Below, piece after piece: positions 10,181-21,700 of a DNA stretch of 64,000 nt. The DNA comes from Ambrosia x helenae (Eukaryota > Streptophyta > Magnoliopsida > Asterales > Asteraceae), in assembly GCA_030844895.1 (NCBI GenBank), contig CM061231.1:7091618-7155617 (forward strand). The letters run 5' to 3'. The position numbers were made by a program, and so were the translations under genes. A model generated the notes under the pieces. The model made no database searches. It worked only from the letters and a program-made list of their open reading frames with translations, and was not told the origin of the DNA. The stretch's first letter is position 1. The number at the start of each line of letters is the position of its first letter.

Positions 10181-10556
10181 ACTTTTGGGGTGACTCATGT
10201 ATGCTTATTACTTCACTCACTTAATCATGCTTTATACTATATTCACAATCGCAATTCTTGTATGTGTTTTATTTGTTGATCGATGATAGTGTGTACTTAT
10301 TATCTTAATCATTAACCCAGTGTGGGCCTAGCATAGCAATAAATAGTCCTTGATTATTGTTATGTGCAAACTACTTTGCTTTGTCGCATACTATATAATC
10401 ATACTATTGGGCGACTACTATACATATATACTAGATATCTCATTATTCTCGGATATCATTTCTACTCTAAGACTTGGTGGAATATTTACATGCGGTGCTC
10501 GTCAACCGCCTCAGTCGTTGGACTCGGTGGAATAATAACATAGTTTTTTAATTAAT
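10181..10556. repeat. Segmental repeat, copy 1 (left flank of Harbinger-like element)
   Basis: This stretch starts CACTTTTGGGGTGACTCATG and is nearly identical, in direct orientation, to 15851-16225. It has no recognised coding content; short ORFs of about 61 codons occur in both copies but look spurious. The sequence before it differs in the two copies (RGC2 fragment versus AT-rich DNA), so 10181 is a true repeat boundary. Confidence 0.8.
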
Positions 10557-10702
10557 GAGGAGAGATAAATTCAATGAAGCCGTATGTTAAGTACAACCAG
10601 GAAACGGATCACGGATCTACTACCAACACCATTGGCGGCGGTGTTACCGTGCAAGTAGTGAGATACCTGTGACCAATTCTGGTTGTGCCCTGCCCCTAAG
10701 AC
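10557..10702. other. 146-bp segment present only in duplication copy 1
   Basis: Copy 1 carries this stretch between TTAATTAATG and AATGTGGAGTG, whereas copy 2 (near 16225) joins the two directly. The short AATG shared by the two joints suggests a micro-homology deletion in copy 2, although an insertion in copy 1 is also possible. No feature is recognised inside it. Confidence 0.6.
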
Positions 10703-11732
10703 AATGTGGAGTGATTTAGGCAAGGCTTGGGAAGCCTTGCCGCCACGTCACCAAAAAGTCTTTAGTTTTAGACAAGTTGAGGACCACCCAAAGGTGTGGG
10801 GGTGGTCCTCCACTCCTATTGGTCACCAATTATTTTTTATTTTCTAATTTTGAAATAAGTAAGTAATTAAAATAAATAACATAAAAAAGTCACATAACAT
10901 TAAAAAAAAGTTATAAAGAAGTAGATATTAAAAAAAACACCGAAACCTAAAAATAAAAATAAAAAAATTACCAAAACCTAAAAAATAGCGAAACCTAAAA
11001 AATAAAATAAAAAACTTGCCGAAACTTAAAATTTTTTTAAAAAACCGAAAGCTTAAAAAACATCTACCAATCTACATTAAAAAACGTAACAATTGCCATG
11101 AGAGAAGATCGGTGATACTGAATTCGACCCCGTGAGCAGCCTGATGGTCTTCTTGTGTGCGTTGAATTGCCGCTCGTTTGGTAAGACGAGAGTTCGCCTC
11201 CATCGTGGCTTCAAATAGGATGTTCCACCGCATATACCTTCTTCGTATGGCTCGCCACTTACTAACAAGTTGATCCGCGGTGCGGTGATTTGTTTGGCTT
11301 ATATGATTGTAATCCGCCAAAACGTTGTTCCAAAAAGAAGACGAATTTACTTCCAAGTGCGCCTCCTCTTTTATATTGATGTACGCCGTCACCAACTTGA
11401 TCTGGTTATCGTTAGTCCAAGTCGCCATTTGTTTAGATGAGGGTTTTGGTTTTTGGTGGATTTTATAAAAAAAGAGTACAGGTTAGAAGAATAGAAAGAA
11501 GATGATTTGTAAAAATTGAGAAGTAATTTGGGTTTTTATAGTGGAAAAAATGGTTAATTTTTTTTTTTCGAAAAAAGCAACGGTCATAATATTAAATACG
11601 AGGGCCCCACAATTTTCAAACCCATCAATCAATTGAAGCAGCCACTTCGTCTGAATTTGGCCATTTAGGCCGGACCACACATGGCGGGGCGGTGTTGACG
11701 GGCTCGACAACGCCCCACACCTTTTAGTCTAA
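10703..11732 (-). mobile_element. Non-autonomous PIF/Harbinger-like element, copy 1
   Basis: The element has imperfect inverted ends. The left end reads TGTGGAGTGATTTAGGC with GCCGCCACGTC inside it; the right end, read inverted, is GTGTGGGGCGTTGT with CCGCCCCGCCATG. It carries one small ORF with a Myb/trihelix-like domain of the kind encoded by the second gene of Harbinger elements. No DDE nuclease gene is present. The family assignment rests on the ORF type and the approximate ends; boundaries are uncertain by several bases and no clear 3-bp TSD was proven. Confidence 0.55.
11072..11428 (-). CDS. Harbinger-associated Myb/trihelix-like ORF, 118 aa
   Basis: The protein starts MATWTNDNQIKLVTAYINI and contains a tryptophan-spaced helix set (W4, FWNNVLADYN, VSKWRAIRRRYMRWN), as in the DNA-binding Myb-like proteins of PIF/Harbinger transposons and trihelix factors. 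The usual family protein is 250-400 residues, so this is only the N-terminal DNA-binding part; it stops after an LLSWQLLRF tail. ATG 11428 is chosen because the second copy starts at the same codon (16952). An upstream AT-rich leader with a T-run lies at 11540-11575. Function, if any, would be DNA binding for transposition. Confidence 0.55.
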   Translation of the reverse strand: MATWTNDNQIKLVTAYINIKEEAHLEVNSSSFWNNVLADYNHISQTNHRTADQLVSKWRAIRRRYMRWNILFEATMEANSRLTKRAAIQRTQEDHQAAHGVEFSITDLLSWQLLRFLM

Positions 11733-12150
11733 TCTATATATATATATATATTTATATATAATAAACCAAAACATTTTTAATGACATGTCATAATATTATG
11801 CAATCTTTTTTTTGAGAGATGCCACATAAGATGTGATGTGACAATTCTAGACCAATTAAAAAAAAAGAATAAATATGGTTTAAATATGATTTAACATAAT
11901 CTAATAAATACCTAATCTACTAAATGTAAATATTAAAACTTTATTATTTTCTCTCTTATGTTTCCTCTCATAACTTTTAAATGTTAATATCTTTTATATA
12001 CGAGATTTTTTAAAGACAAAAATTACACCAAATTAACAACCGTTTTATTATCTTCCTAACGAGTACCATAGTGCTATATAATAAACACTTTGTATTTGAT
12101 CTTTATCTAGCTTTTATAACTACACAATCTTCCCCTTCAAATATATAACA
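11733..12150 (+). mobile_element. Helitron-like fragment C, 5' end only
   Basis: It begins TC at an A|T junction right after the Harbinger-like element and runs into ATAATAAACCAAAACATTTT. This matches the 5' end of the neighbouring Helitron copies, with the same interior (TGACATGTCATAATATTATG). Its 3' hairpin end is not present before fragment D begins at 12151, so it appears truncated or rearranged. Confidence 0.45.
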
Positions 12151-12253
12151 CTAGTTTATATCCCGGGAGCGTCCCGGGTTGAGAAATCTAAGTAAAGTAA
12201 ATAAAATTAGAAGTATCTAAACTATAAAAATGGCATCTGCCAATATATGATTA

Positions 12254-12254
<1 letters not shown>

Positions 12255-12310
<56 letters not shown>

Positions 12311-12312
12311 TT
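12255..12312 (+). repeat. (TTA)n microsatellite
   Basis: About 18 uninterrupted TTA/ATT units inside Helitron D. Confidence 0.9.
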
Positions 12313-12568
12313 AAACAAATCTCTGCCATAAGTTATCATATTCTAATATATAAAAAAGGGTAATTGGGTCGGGTATCACCTAATCCCAGGCCCGATCCAA
12401 ATCCACAATTTTTTTTAAACTACTTCCAAAGCTGACACAATACCAGTCGGGTTACAAAAAATAGTCATTTTTTTCTTCGTTTTTTATATAGCACTATGGT
12501 ACTCGTTGGAAAGATAATAAAACGCTCGTTAATTTGGTGTAATTTTTTTCTTTAAAAAATCTCGTATA

Positions 12569-13196
12569 TCTATACATATAATAAACCAAAGCCATTTTAA
12601 TGACATGACACTTAAAGAGGGTATTCTCTTCATTGAGTGTGCCATGTGCCATCCCATGTGGCAAGGGCTTTATTTTAGAAAAATAATAATTTAAAATTTA
12701 AAAACAAAATTAGATTTGTATCTCTAATGTTTCATCCCATAACTTTTAAACGTTAATATCTTTTATATACAAGATTTTTTAAAGAAAAAAATTGCACCAA
12801 ATTAACGAGCATTTTATTATCTTTCCAACGGGTACCATAGTGCTATATAAAAAACGGAGAAAAAAACGACTATTTTTTTGTGTGGTTTTGTTCATACAGG
12901 AAAAAAACACAAAGTGTTCAGGTTATTCATGTTCAAAACCAATAAATATGAATTTTTATTTACAACATGTGTTAGCATTGGAGTTGTATATTATTTTAGG
13001 TTAGATTTTAATATTTGAGTTATACATTGTTTAAGGTTATGCACTAACATTGGAGATACATTGTTAATTGTTTTAGGTTAAGTACTACCCGAAGTTTTCC
13101 TGCATAAACTGTAAAACGCATTAGTCTATTTCAGGTGTAAAATTGATATTTCAAATTAGATTTCTCAACCCGGGACGCTCCCGGAATATAATCTAG
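12569..13196 (+). mobile_element. Non-autonomous Helitron A, 628 bp
   Basis: It starts TCTATACATATAATAAACC after an A at 12568. It ends with the palindrome CCCGGGACGCTCCCGG, eight bases, then CTAG (13193-13196) followed by T. Removing it joins CTCGTATA to TAAAAGATATT, which is the continuous text found in the related copy at about 13890-13910. The empty site therefore exists within the same window and confirms both ends. No coding capacity is seen, so it would depend on a Rep/helicase supplied in trans. Confidence 0.75.
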
Positions 13197-13441
13197 TAAA
13201 AGATATTAATATTTAAAAGTTATGAGAGGAAACATGAGAGAGAAAATAATAAAGTTTTAATATTTACATTTAATAGATTAGGTATTTAATAGATTATGTT
13301 AAATCATATTTAAACCATATTTATTTCCTTTTTTTAATTGGTCTAGAGTTATCACATCACATCCTATGTAGCATCTCTCAAAAGAGAGATTGCATAATAT
13401 TATGACATGTCATCAAAAATGCTTTGGTTTATTATATAAGA

Positions 13442-14094
13442 TTATATCCCGGGAGCGTCCCGGGTTGAGAAATCTAATTTGAAATATCAATTTTACATCT
13501 GAAATAGACTGATGCATTTTACAGTTACATGCAGTTAAGCTTCAGGTAGCAGTTAACTTAAAACAATTAACAATGTACCTCCAATGTTAGTGCATAACTT
13601 TAAACAATGTATAACTCTAATATTAAAACCTAACCTAAAACAATGTACAACTCCAATGCTAATACATGTTGTAAATAAAATTCATATTTACTGGTTTGAA
13701 CATAACTAATGACTTGCCTATACATGATTAATAATGAATAACCTTAACACTTTGTGTTTTTTTCCTGTATGAACAAAACCACACAAAAAAATAGTCGTTT
13801 TTTTCTCCGTTTTTTATATAGCACTATGGTACCCGTTGGAAAAATAATAAAACACTCGTTAATTTGGTGTAATTTTTTTCTTTAAAAAATCTCGTATATA
13901 AAAGATAGTAACGTTTAAAAGTTGTGGAAGAAAACATTAGAGATAAAAATCTAATTTTGTTTTAAATTTTAAATTATTAATTTCTTAAAATAAAACCCTT
14001 ACCACATGGGATGACACATGCCACACTCAATGGAGAGAATACCCTCTTTGAGTGTCATGTCATTAAAATGGCTTTGGTTTATTATATGTATAGA
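13442..14094 (-). mobile_element. Non-autonomous Helitron B (minus), inverted copy of A
   Basis: On the minus strand it begins TCTATACATATAATAAACC (14094) and continues with the same interior as Helitron A through to the CCCGGGACGCTCCCGGG hairpin at 13447-13463. Its final CTRR is missing because Helitron D begins directly at 13441. A and B face each other and form an inverted pair of about 630 bp each. Confidence 0.6.
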
Positions 14095-14374
14095 TATAGA
14101 TAGAGATAGATAAATAGATATAGAATTGAAAACATTATCTTATTTGGATCTTTAAATTTAGTAAATTTTCGGAAAACAACTCTTAGTTAAGTTTTTAAAA
14201 ATCTATCATTAATTTCTTTACCATGTAGTAGATGTCATATGTTAATCGGACTACACAAACCCGTAACCGACCTGATCACATCTAATGGGTAACCACCAGA
14301 TCGCATCTAATGGGTATCCACCAGTCTCTTGGATTAAAAACAAGTCAATGAATAAGTTGCAAGTCACGAATTGG

Positions 14375-14516
14375 CAGTGACGGATCCAGGGGTTCCTCGA
14401 AAATCCTCTCGATTTAGAAAACATTGAAAAATTTAGTGGAAAAATTGAAAATTAGTGAGAATGAGTGAGAATCTATGAAAGGAACCCATTAGAAATAAAT
14501 TCTAAATTCGTCACTG
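14375..14516. mobile_element. hAT-like MITE, 142 bp
   Basis: Termini CAGTGACG and CGTCACTG are inverted repeats. The flanks CGAATTGG and CGTATCGG agree at six of eight positions, consistent with a decayed 8-bp hAT target duplication. There is no ORF. Confidence 0.6.
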
Positions 14517-14679
14517 CGTATCGGTATGCACCTTTTTAGAAAAATTGAGTCATATCTTTTCCGAGTTTTGTTATTTACACTAAGTTAAGATTTACAATTT
14601 ACATCTCCTCTTCATTTGAATATCTTCATTGGGAAATGGTTATCTCGAATCAACCATACCATCATACTTTTTGTCATTA

Positions 14680-15380
14680 CATTTTTTTACAACAAACATC
14701 TACATATAAATATAGAGCCAGCAAGAAGCTGGAGGAGAACAAGAAAACAAAAACGAAAAACAAGAGGCCAAAACGGCTAGCCAAAATTACACCACATTAT
14801 GAACATCAAAATCAATCCAGTCCTCCCAATCCGGGGTCGGCCCATTAGCACGGTGCGACATCCACAAGGACTCTTCCTTGATCAAATCAACAGTCTTGTT
14901 TACCGGAAGGAAGGTCCTCTCGAAAGTCTTCAAGTTTCTTGCATGCCAAATTCGCCATAGCGATCATCATTATCATTTTCTTCCACCGGTTTACTACCGA
15001 TCTGGGACTTCAAGTATTCAATAATCCCGACGAGAGAGTGAATATGCAAAGGCTAAGCGACTCTTATCCAGGAAAAAACATTCCACCAAATGCTCCTAGC
15101 AAACAAGTAGGAAAACAAAGACATGATATGAAATCTCACTCTTGTACCCGCATCTATCGCATAATAAATCCGGTAACTGAATCCCCCGAGCCCCCAACGC
15201 ACACTTAGAAGCCACACGACCAAAGATGCCTCTCCAAACAAGAAAGTTTGCCTTCAATGTGGCTCAATTATTCCACCCAAAAGCTTCAACAAAGTCATTG
15301 CCCGCACACCGCTTAGCAAGGTCGGCCCTCAAGCTACGAACAAAGAAGGGAATCACCTCGCCGTTCTTCCAAAATAGAGA
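14680..15380 (-). mobile_element. LINE (L1-type) 3' end fragment with zf-RVT domain, degenerate
   Basis: Read on the minus strand, broken frames encode text typical of the zinc-binding region that follows plant LINE reverse transcriptase. Visible pieces are a KANFLVWRG-like segment, LPDLLCDRCGYKSE with its Cys pair, and a C-terminal WHARNLKTFERTF segment ending at a TAA (14787-14789). The reading frame is interrupted at least twice (for example a TGA near 15275). The upstream reverse transcriptase and endonuclease are absent, as in 5'-truncated LINE insertions. A short A-run near 14685 may be the tail. Confidence 0.65.
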
Positions 15381-15850
15381 TATTCTTATGTTTGAAAATC
15401 TTAATTCTCATTTGTTTGGTTCATTGTGTAACTCATAATTATTTATTAAAACATTTATGATTATTGTATTTATTTACAATAATTTAGTTAAAGTAATTAA
15501 CTAAATTAATTTGTCTTAATTATTCAAACATATTTTTATCTAAATATTCAATTGGTAATAATTATATTACCTAAAACATATTTACAAACTTTGGTATATT
15601 ATTTTTGATATACAACTTCTATATTAATTAGATTTATCATAAAAACTCTAATTCCCCAAATCGACTTATTAAACCCTAATGCCTTAGAACCTTAGATACC
15701 TTAGACTCTTAGACTTTTCCCTTATTAGTATTCTTAAACTTTATAGATTGAATTCCTCGGAATTTCCATTACTTAGCTCACGACCGCTTTAGTTGGATTT
15801 TGATCGCTTTCGCAAACTGTGAGTATATCTTTCCCCATTTTTATGTTTTA
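15381..15850. other. AT-rich stretch, no feature recognised
   Basis: This 470-bp stretch holds no convincing ORF or terminal repeats. It ends in a leader-like segment (GCTCACGACCGC... CTGTGAGTATATC) just before the second copy of the segmental repeat. It may be part of an unidentified LTR element. Confidence 0.4.
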
Positions 15851-16225
15851 CACTTTTGGGGTGACTCATGTATGCTTATTACTTCACTCACTTAATCATG
15901 CTTTATAATATATTCACAATCGCAATTCTTGTATGTGTTTTATTTGTTGATCGCTGATAGTGTGTACTTATGACCTTAATCATTAACCCTGTGTGGGCCT
16001 AGCATAGCAATAAATAGTACTTGATTATTGTTATGTGCAAACTACTTTGCTTTGTCGCATACTATATAATCATACTATTGGGCGACTACTATACATATAT
16101 ACTAGATATCCCATTATTCTCGGATATCATTTCTACTCTAAGACTTGGTGGAATATTTACATGCGGTGCTCGTCAACCGACTCAGTCGTTGGACTCGGTG
16201 GAATAATAACATAGTTTTTTAATTA
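15851..16225. repeat. Segmental repeat, copy 2
   Basis: Direct copy of 10181-10556, starting with the same CACTTTTGGGGTGACTCATG and ending TTTTTTAATTAAT. It differs by scattered single-base changes. It is followed without a gap by the second Harbinger-like element. Confidence 0.8.
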
Positions 16226-17278
16226 ATATGGAGTGATTTAGGCAAGGCTTGGGAAGCCTTGCCGCCACGTCACCAAAAAGTGGGCCCTCTTTAGTTTTAG
16301 ACAAGTTGAGGACTACCCAAAGGTGTGGGGGTAGTCCTCCACTCCTATTGGTCACCAATTATTTTTTATTTTCTAATTTTTAAATAAGTAAGTAATTAAA
16401 ATAAATAACATAAAAAGTCACATAACATTAAAAAAAAAGTTATAAAGAAGTAGATATTAAAAAAAACACCGAAACCTAAAAATAAAAATAAAAAATTAAC
16501 AAAACCTAAAAAAAACCAAAACCTTAAAAATAAAAATAAAAACTTGCCGAAACCTAAAATTTAAAAAAACCGAAAGCTTAAAAAACATCTACCAATCGAC
16601 ATGAAAAACGTAACAATTGCCATGAGAGAAGATCGGTGATGCTGAATTCGACCCCGTGAGCAGCCTGATGGTCTTCTTGTGTGCGTTGAATTGCCGCTCG
16701 TTTGGTAAGACGAGAGTTCGCCTCCATCGTGGCTTCAAATAGGATGTTCCACCGCATATACCTTCTTCGTATGGCTCGCCACTTACTAACAAGTTGATCC
16801 GTGATGCGGTGATTTGTTTGGCTTATACGATTGTAATCCGCCAAAACGTTGTTCCAAAAAGAAGATGAATTTACTTCCAAGTGCGCCTCCTCTTTTATAT
16901 TGATGTACGCCGTCATCAACTTGATCTGGTTATCGTTAGTCCAAGTCGCCATTTGTTTAGATGAGGGTTTTGGTTTTTGGTGGATTTTATAAAAAAAGAG
17001 TACATGTTAGAAGAATAGAAAGAAGATGATATATAAAAATTGAGAAGTAATTTGGGTTTTTATAGTGGAAAAAATGGTTAATTTTTTTTTTATAGAAAAA
17101 AGCAACGGTCATAATATTAAAATCGAGGGCCCCACAATTTTCAAACCCATCAATCAATTGAAGCGGCCACTTCGTCTGAATTTGGCCATTTAGGCCGGAC
17201 CACACATGGCGGGGCGGTGTTGACGAGCCCAAGACGGGCTCAACAACGCCCCACACCTTTTACACCTTTTAGTCTAAT
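16226..17278 (-). mobile_element. Non-autonomous PIF/Harbinger-like element, copy 2
   Basis: This has the same structure as the copy at 10703-11732, including the minus-strand Myb-like ORF and the CATGGCGGGGCGG/CCCCACACC right end. There are small indels; for example the right end has an extra GCCCAAGACGGGCT segment and CTTTTACACC. The MULE insertion site (17279) lies directly after it. Confidence 0.55.
16578..16952 (-). CDS. Harbinger-associated Myb/trihelix-like ORF, 124 aa
   Basis: It is nearly identical to the 118-residue ORF at 11072-11428: the start MATWTNDNQIKLMTAYINI, FWNNVLADYN and WRAIRRRYMRWN are retained. The differences are a few substitutions and a longer C-terminal tail after a nearby frame difference. 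Retention of an open frame in both copies could mean recent duplication rather than selection. There is no transposase partner nearby. Confidence 0.55.
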   Translation of the reverse strand: MATWTNDNQIKLMTAYINIKEEAHLEVNSSSFWNNVLADYNRISQTNHRITDQLVSKWRAIRRRYMRWNILFEATMEANSRLTKRAAIQRTQEDHQAAHGVEFSITDLLSWQLLRFSCRLVDVF

Positions 17279-17287
17279 AACATTATA
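17279..17287. repeat. 9-bp target-site duplication of the MULE (left)
   Basis: AACATTATA directly precedes the left TIR and is repeated exactly at 32934-32942 after the right TIR. A 9-bp duplication is diagnostic for Mutator-type transposition. Confidence 0.85.
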
Positions 17288-17339
17288 GGGGATGGTTCAA
17301 TAGAGAACTCATTTTATTGAGAGAACTCGAGAACTATAT
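17288..17339 (+). repeat. MULE left terminal inverted repeat
   Basis: Begins GGGGATGGTTCAATAGAG and aligns over about 50 bp with the inverted sequence of 32882-32933, with about a dozen differences and a 1-base gap. Confidence 0.8.
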
Positions 17340-17639
17340 AATAGCCATTGATCTTAGTAGATGGATGGTTGAGATTGAATGAGTAAGACAACAACAAATA
17401 CAAGGGATTTTAACAAAGGAGGGCCATTTTGGGGAATTAAAAAAAAACTTATATTCCTAATCTTTTCATAATTTCAAAACCCTCACACAAAAAAAGAAAC
17501 CGCCCATCTACCTCTCTCGACGGCGATAACTAGGGTTTGTACCAATCATTCCAAATAACACGACAACGAGCAAAGCAATCGTTCATATGAATCAAATATA
17601 CTGATCCATCAAAGCAATCAATCATCAACATCAGGTTCT

Positions 17640-18790
17640 ATCTCTTATTAATTATGTCTCTGTCGCATTAGGTCGATTTATACTCTTATTAAGTCGATTT
17701 ATTAGGCGGTTTTTTGTGAATCAACAATTCAATGTAGTTTCGAACGGTATTGTTCAAATGTACTGAAATAGAAACAAGTTAAATGCAATTTCAAACGAGA
17801 TTGTGATTTGTCAGCTGTAATAAACGTTTAAGCGTACCGTATGACATGTATTACACATATGTTGCAGTTATACGATTGACATTATTTGTATATAATGCAC
17901 AAATGTAATATTTGTATGACGTGTATAGCGCATTTGTAATACTAATGTGTTGTATGTGTAATACATAACACATGTGTTGTATAATATGTATGTGTAGTGT
18001 ATAGCACATGTGTAATGGTAATACGATGTATGTACAATGCATAGCACGTGTGTTGAATAAAATGTATGTATAATGTATAGTGTATAGCACATATGTAATG
18101 TAATGTTATGCAAAATGTATGTATGTTATATATTACACATGTGTAATAATGTTGTCATGTGATGTATGTATGTGTAGTGTATAGCACGTGTGTAATGGTA
18201 ATACGATGTATGTACAATGTATAACACGTGTGTTGAATAAAATGTATGTATCATGTATAGTGTATAGCACATATGTAATATAATGTTATGCAAATGTATG
18301 TATAATGTATAGTGTATAGCACATATGTAATGTACGGTAATGTTATTCAAATGTATGTATGTTATATATTACACATGTGTGATAGTTGTCATGTTTGTAG
18401 TGTATAACACACATGTGTAGTATAAAATATATATTGTATGTCATGTATTACACACGTGTAACGATAATGTTATGTTTGTACTGTATAACAACACATTGTA
18501 TGGTATGTATGACACATGTGTAATATTACTGGTATGTTTGTAGTGTATAACACAAGCGTGTTGTAAAATTGCAAATTGGGACATCCAGAACATATGCAGT
18601 TATATAACACATGTGCGTTGTAAAAATACTTATTACGCGTGTGTAATAATACTGCTATGTCTGCATTGCATAACATGACACGTGTAATTCACATGTAATG
18701 CACACGCGTGACATATCTATAAACGTATTGCGTATATGCATATATTTAGTTGTATATATAAAAAATGTAATTGTATCACACATGTTCAGG
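17640..18790. repeat. Sub-terminal array of ACACATGTGT-type palindromic motifs
   Basis: This AT-rich, non-coding stretch repeats variants of TTACACATGTGTAAT and ACACGTGT every 20-60 bases, for example CACATGTG at 17969, 18005, 18136, 18372 and 18513. Between them are GTATGTATAATGTATAGTG-like units, the longest of which recurs at about 17990-18090, 18170-18270 and 18296-18330. No ORF here looks real. The same palindromes recur in introns and intergenic parts of the whole MULE. Confidence 0.75.
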
Positions 18791-18797
18791 ATAACAA

Positions 18798-21700
18798 ATG
18801 AAGGTTAAGCCGGATGGAAACAAAAAAGATGACAATAGTCATACCGACAAGGATGCAGTAAAGAAAACAACCAAACATGGTAAACATACTACAATACACT
18901 GTACCAAAATGTAAAAAACATGTATATTTTTGTTTTATTTAACACGCGCTTCATGTTCGCAGCATGCAAAAAATTGAAGGTCGTGTACAACCCAAAAAGT
19001 AGGCACGACACAGAAAAATGTAACACAAAAGTGCAAGATGATGATGACATCGGTAAGAGGCATTATATAAACGTGTTACCCTAAAAATGATTATTTGTTA
19101 AATATTATGAATTAGTTTACCCGTATATTACGCGTACAGATGGAAGCATGGAAAATAAGTCGGTGTTAAAACATAAAAAACAACGGACAAAAGATGTAGA
19201 CACTGCTGAAACTGCCATCGGTAAGAAACATACGTGTTGTGTTGTATGATAAAACGAATATACACAATGTATTTGGTTTCTTTAATGACACCACTCTTTA
19301 AAGATTTGTTAATTTGCCAATGTCATGGGTTTACATATAAAGAAGTCAAAGGCAACAAACCAAAAAAACAAGAAATATCACGGCGCAAGGTTACAATAAA
19401 CGAAGATTTTAAAACTACCAACACAGGTTATACATCTTTCCTCTGATTGTATTTATATGGTCATATCATGTATAGCACATATGTAGGCAATACATACGTG
19501 TGAAATACATAATGTACTACACATAAACGCAATTTAAATGATAATCGTTAACATTTTTTTAATATTTTTTTTGTATATCATATGTGCAATACATGATGTA
19601 TTACACATGAAAAAAATATTTCGAACATATAACATTTATGAAATACATAACTACACAAAAAAAAAATCGTGAATGATACATGTTTGTATGGTTTTAATTT
19701 ATGTATAGCACATGTGCAGTACATAAGTATTACACAACAAATGTTTTAGATGATAACTTTTTTCTCATGTTTATTTTGCGTATTATCAGCTGCTGTCAGG
19801 AAGTTGGGATCTAGAAATTCAGGTCATACAAATATAGTTGTTTACAACAATGATGACGAATCAAAGGGTACAGTTCGTCAAAAATTACGTTTATCACATG
19901 TACGCATTATTAATATTATGTACACGTAATAAGTACACATATATCTTATTTTTTAGATGTATACGGCGAAGGAAAAAAAAGAAGAATGTAACAAAGAAGA
20001 GAAAGAAGCCGGACGGGACAAGGAAAGCAGAAATAAAGAATAATGCAAAAAATAACGCTGACTGGTTTTCGTTGCGAACACGCGCGTCTCCGCATCAGCT
20101 GAGTTTAGCAGTGAAAAAGATGACAAAGAAGCAAAGAGATGCTATCAAAAGCATTGGTTTTGGAAAAATTCTCACAATTCAAGTGGATGGAATACCTTCG
20201 AAACTGGGCCAGTTTGTCGTTGATAGATTTGACCCGGAAAATATGGTGATTGATCTAGGAAATGTCAATATAAACATTGATAACGATACAATACACCAAC
20301 TGTTGGGAATACCAAACAGTGGGATCGAGTTGGAGTCGTTTGAATACAAGAAGAATTTTGTTGGGATTGCTAAGCAATGGAAAGACATGTATCCTGGGAG
20401 TTATGTGGCGCCTTCTGAAGTAGCTGCCATGATTGAAAGAAACGGCGATGATGATGGGATAATGTTCAAGATAAACTTCTTGATGTTGTTCATGAGCTCA
20501 ATCGTTGAAGTTCAAGATCAAGGGAAGTGCGACCTTAACTTCATACATCATGTTAGAGACGGTATAGATCTTGGAGACATAAATTGGTGTTCGTATATCA
20601 TAACCTCAATGAAGAAATGTAAAAATGGATGGAGAAGATGTGACAATAAATCTTACTTCACAGGCGCATTGACGATTCTAACGGTATGTATTGTATAACG
20701 CGTGTGTAATAACAATTAAATTTAAAAAATAATATCTAACTTGTTAAAATTGTAATAAATATGCAGCTGTTGTATGTGGACCGAGTTAATGTACCGCCAT
20801 TGAACGTGGACCGTCAAATAAGCCCAATAAGATTTTGGACACTTGACAAATTGCGGTCACGGGAAAAGATTGAGATGGATGGTGGAGGTTTCGGCATGGG
20901 AGAATTAAGAGATTTGTACTTGAACGTAAGCGAAGATGAAGTTGGCAGTGAAAGGAAGGATAAAGTCACGCACAATCAACACGGAACAGGATACGATGGA
21001 AGTGACATCAAGCTATTAGATGACATGCCTAAACCAAATGATTTGACGGTATGCTTTGAATCTTTTTATCATGCACATGTGCTATATAATGAATGTTGAT
21101 TCAAGCTGTTATAATGCATATGTGTAATAAATTATGCATTGTAATTTTAAACCAAATGATTTGACGGTATGTGCATTGTAACGTATCATGCACACGTGTT
21201 ATATAATGAATGATAGTTCAGGTTGTTATAATGCATACGTGTAATATGTTATGCATTATAATGAATGAGCATATGATACGTTACAATGCACATATGTTAT
21301 ATACTGAATGCTGACACAGGCTGTTATATTGCACATGTGTACTACAAACAATCTGTTTTAATGCGCTTGTGTAACGCGTTATGCTACATGATGAATGACC
21401 ACACAGCCTGTTATAATGCATACGTGTAATATAACATGTTATATAACAAACGCGAATACGACTTTAAAAAATGTTTATATACGTGTTTACATATCGGTAT
21501 GTATATTTGTATTCAAAAAATATACTGGCATTTGATATCAACAGGGTCACGTGTCAAAGCTGGATGCATTGTTTGAATGCATAGCAAGGGACAAAAAAAT
21601 CGTGGAGAGGGCTTTATGTGACGCGTATTCAGCTTTTCCAGATATCAGTGAAATAAAAACATTCGTTGACAAGTACGACTCAATATACAAAGGGGCATTG

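Larger units (their letters stand above)
12151..13441 (-). mobile_element. Non-autonomous Helitron D (minus), split by Helitron A
   Basis: On the minus strand it starts TCTTATATAATAAACC (13441) after an A. It ends in a hairpin, CCCGGGACGCTCCCGGG, shortly followed by CTAG (12154-12151) and then T. These are the TC...hairpin-CTRR hallmarks of Helitrons, which insert between A and T without target duplication. Helitron A (12569-13196) lies inside it. An ATT microsatellite lies near 12255-12312. Confidence 0.55.

Noticed and set aside
14636..15438. Plus-strand ORFs at 14.6-15.4 kb as genes
   Set aside because: The opposite strand encodes recognisable LINE zf-RVT text.
17851..18676. Minus-strand ORFs rich in Tyr/His/Thr/Cys within the motif array
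   Set aside because: They are translations of the repetitive ACACATGTGT DNA and not credible proteins.
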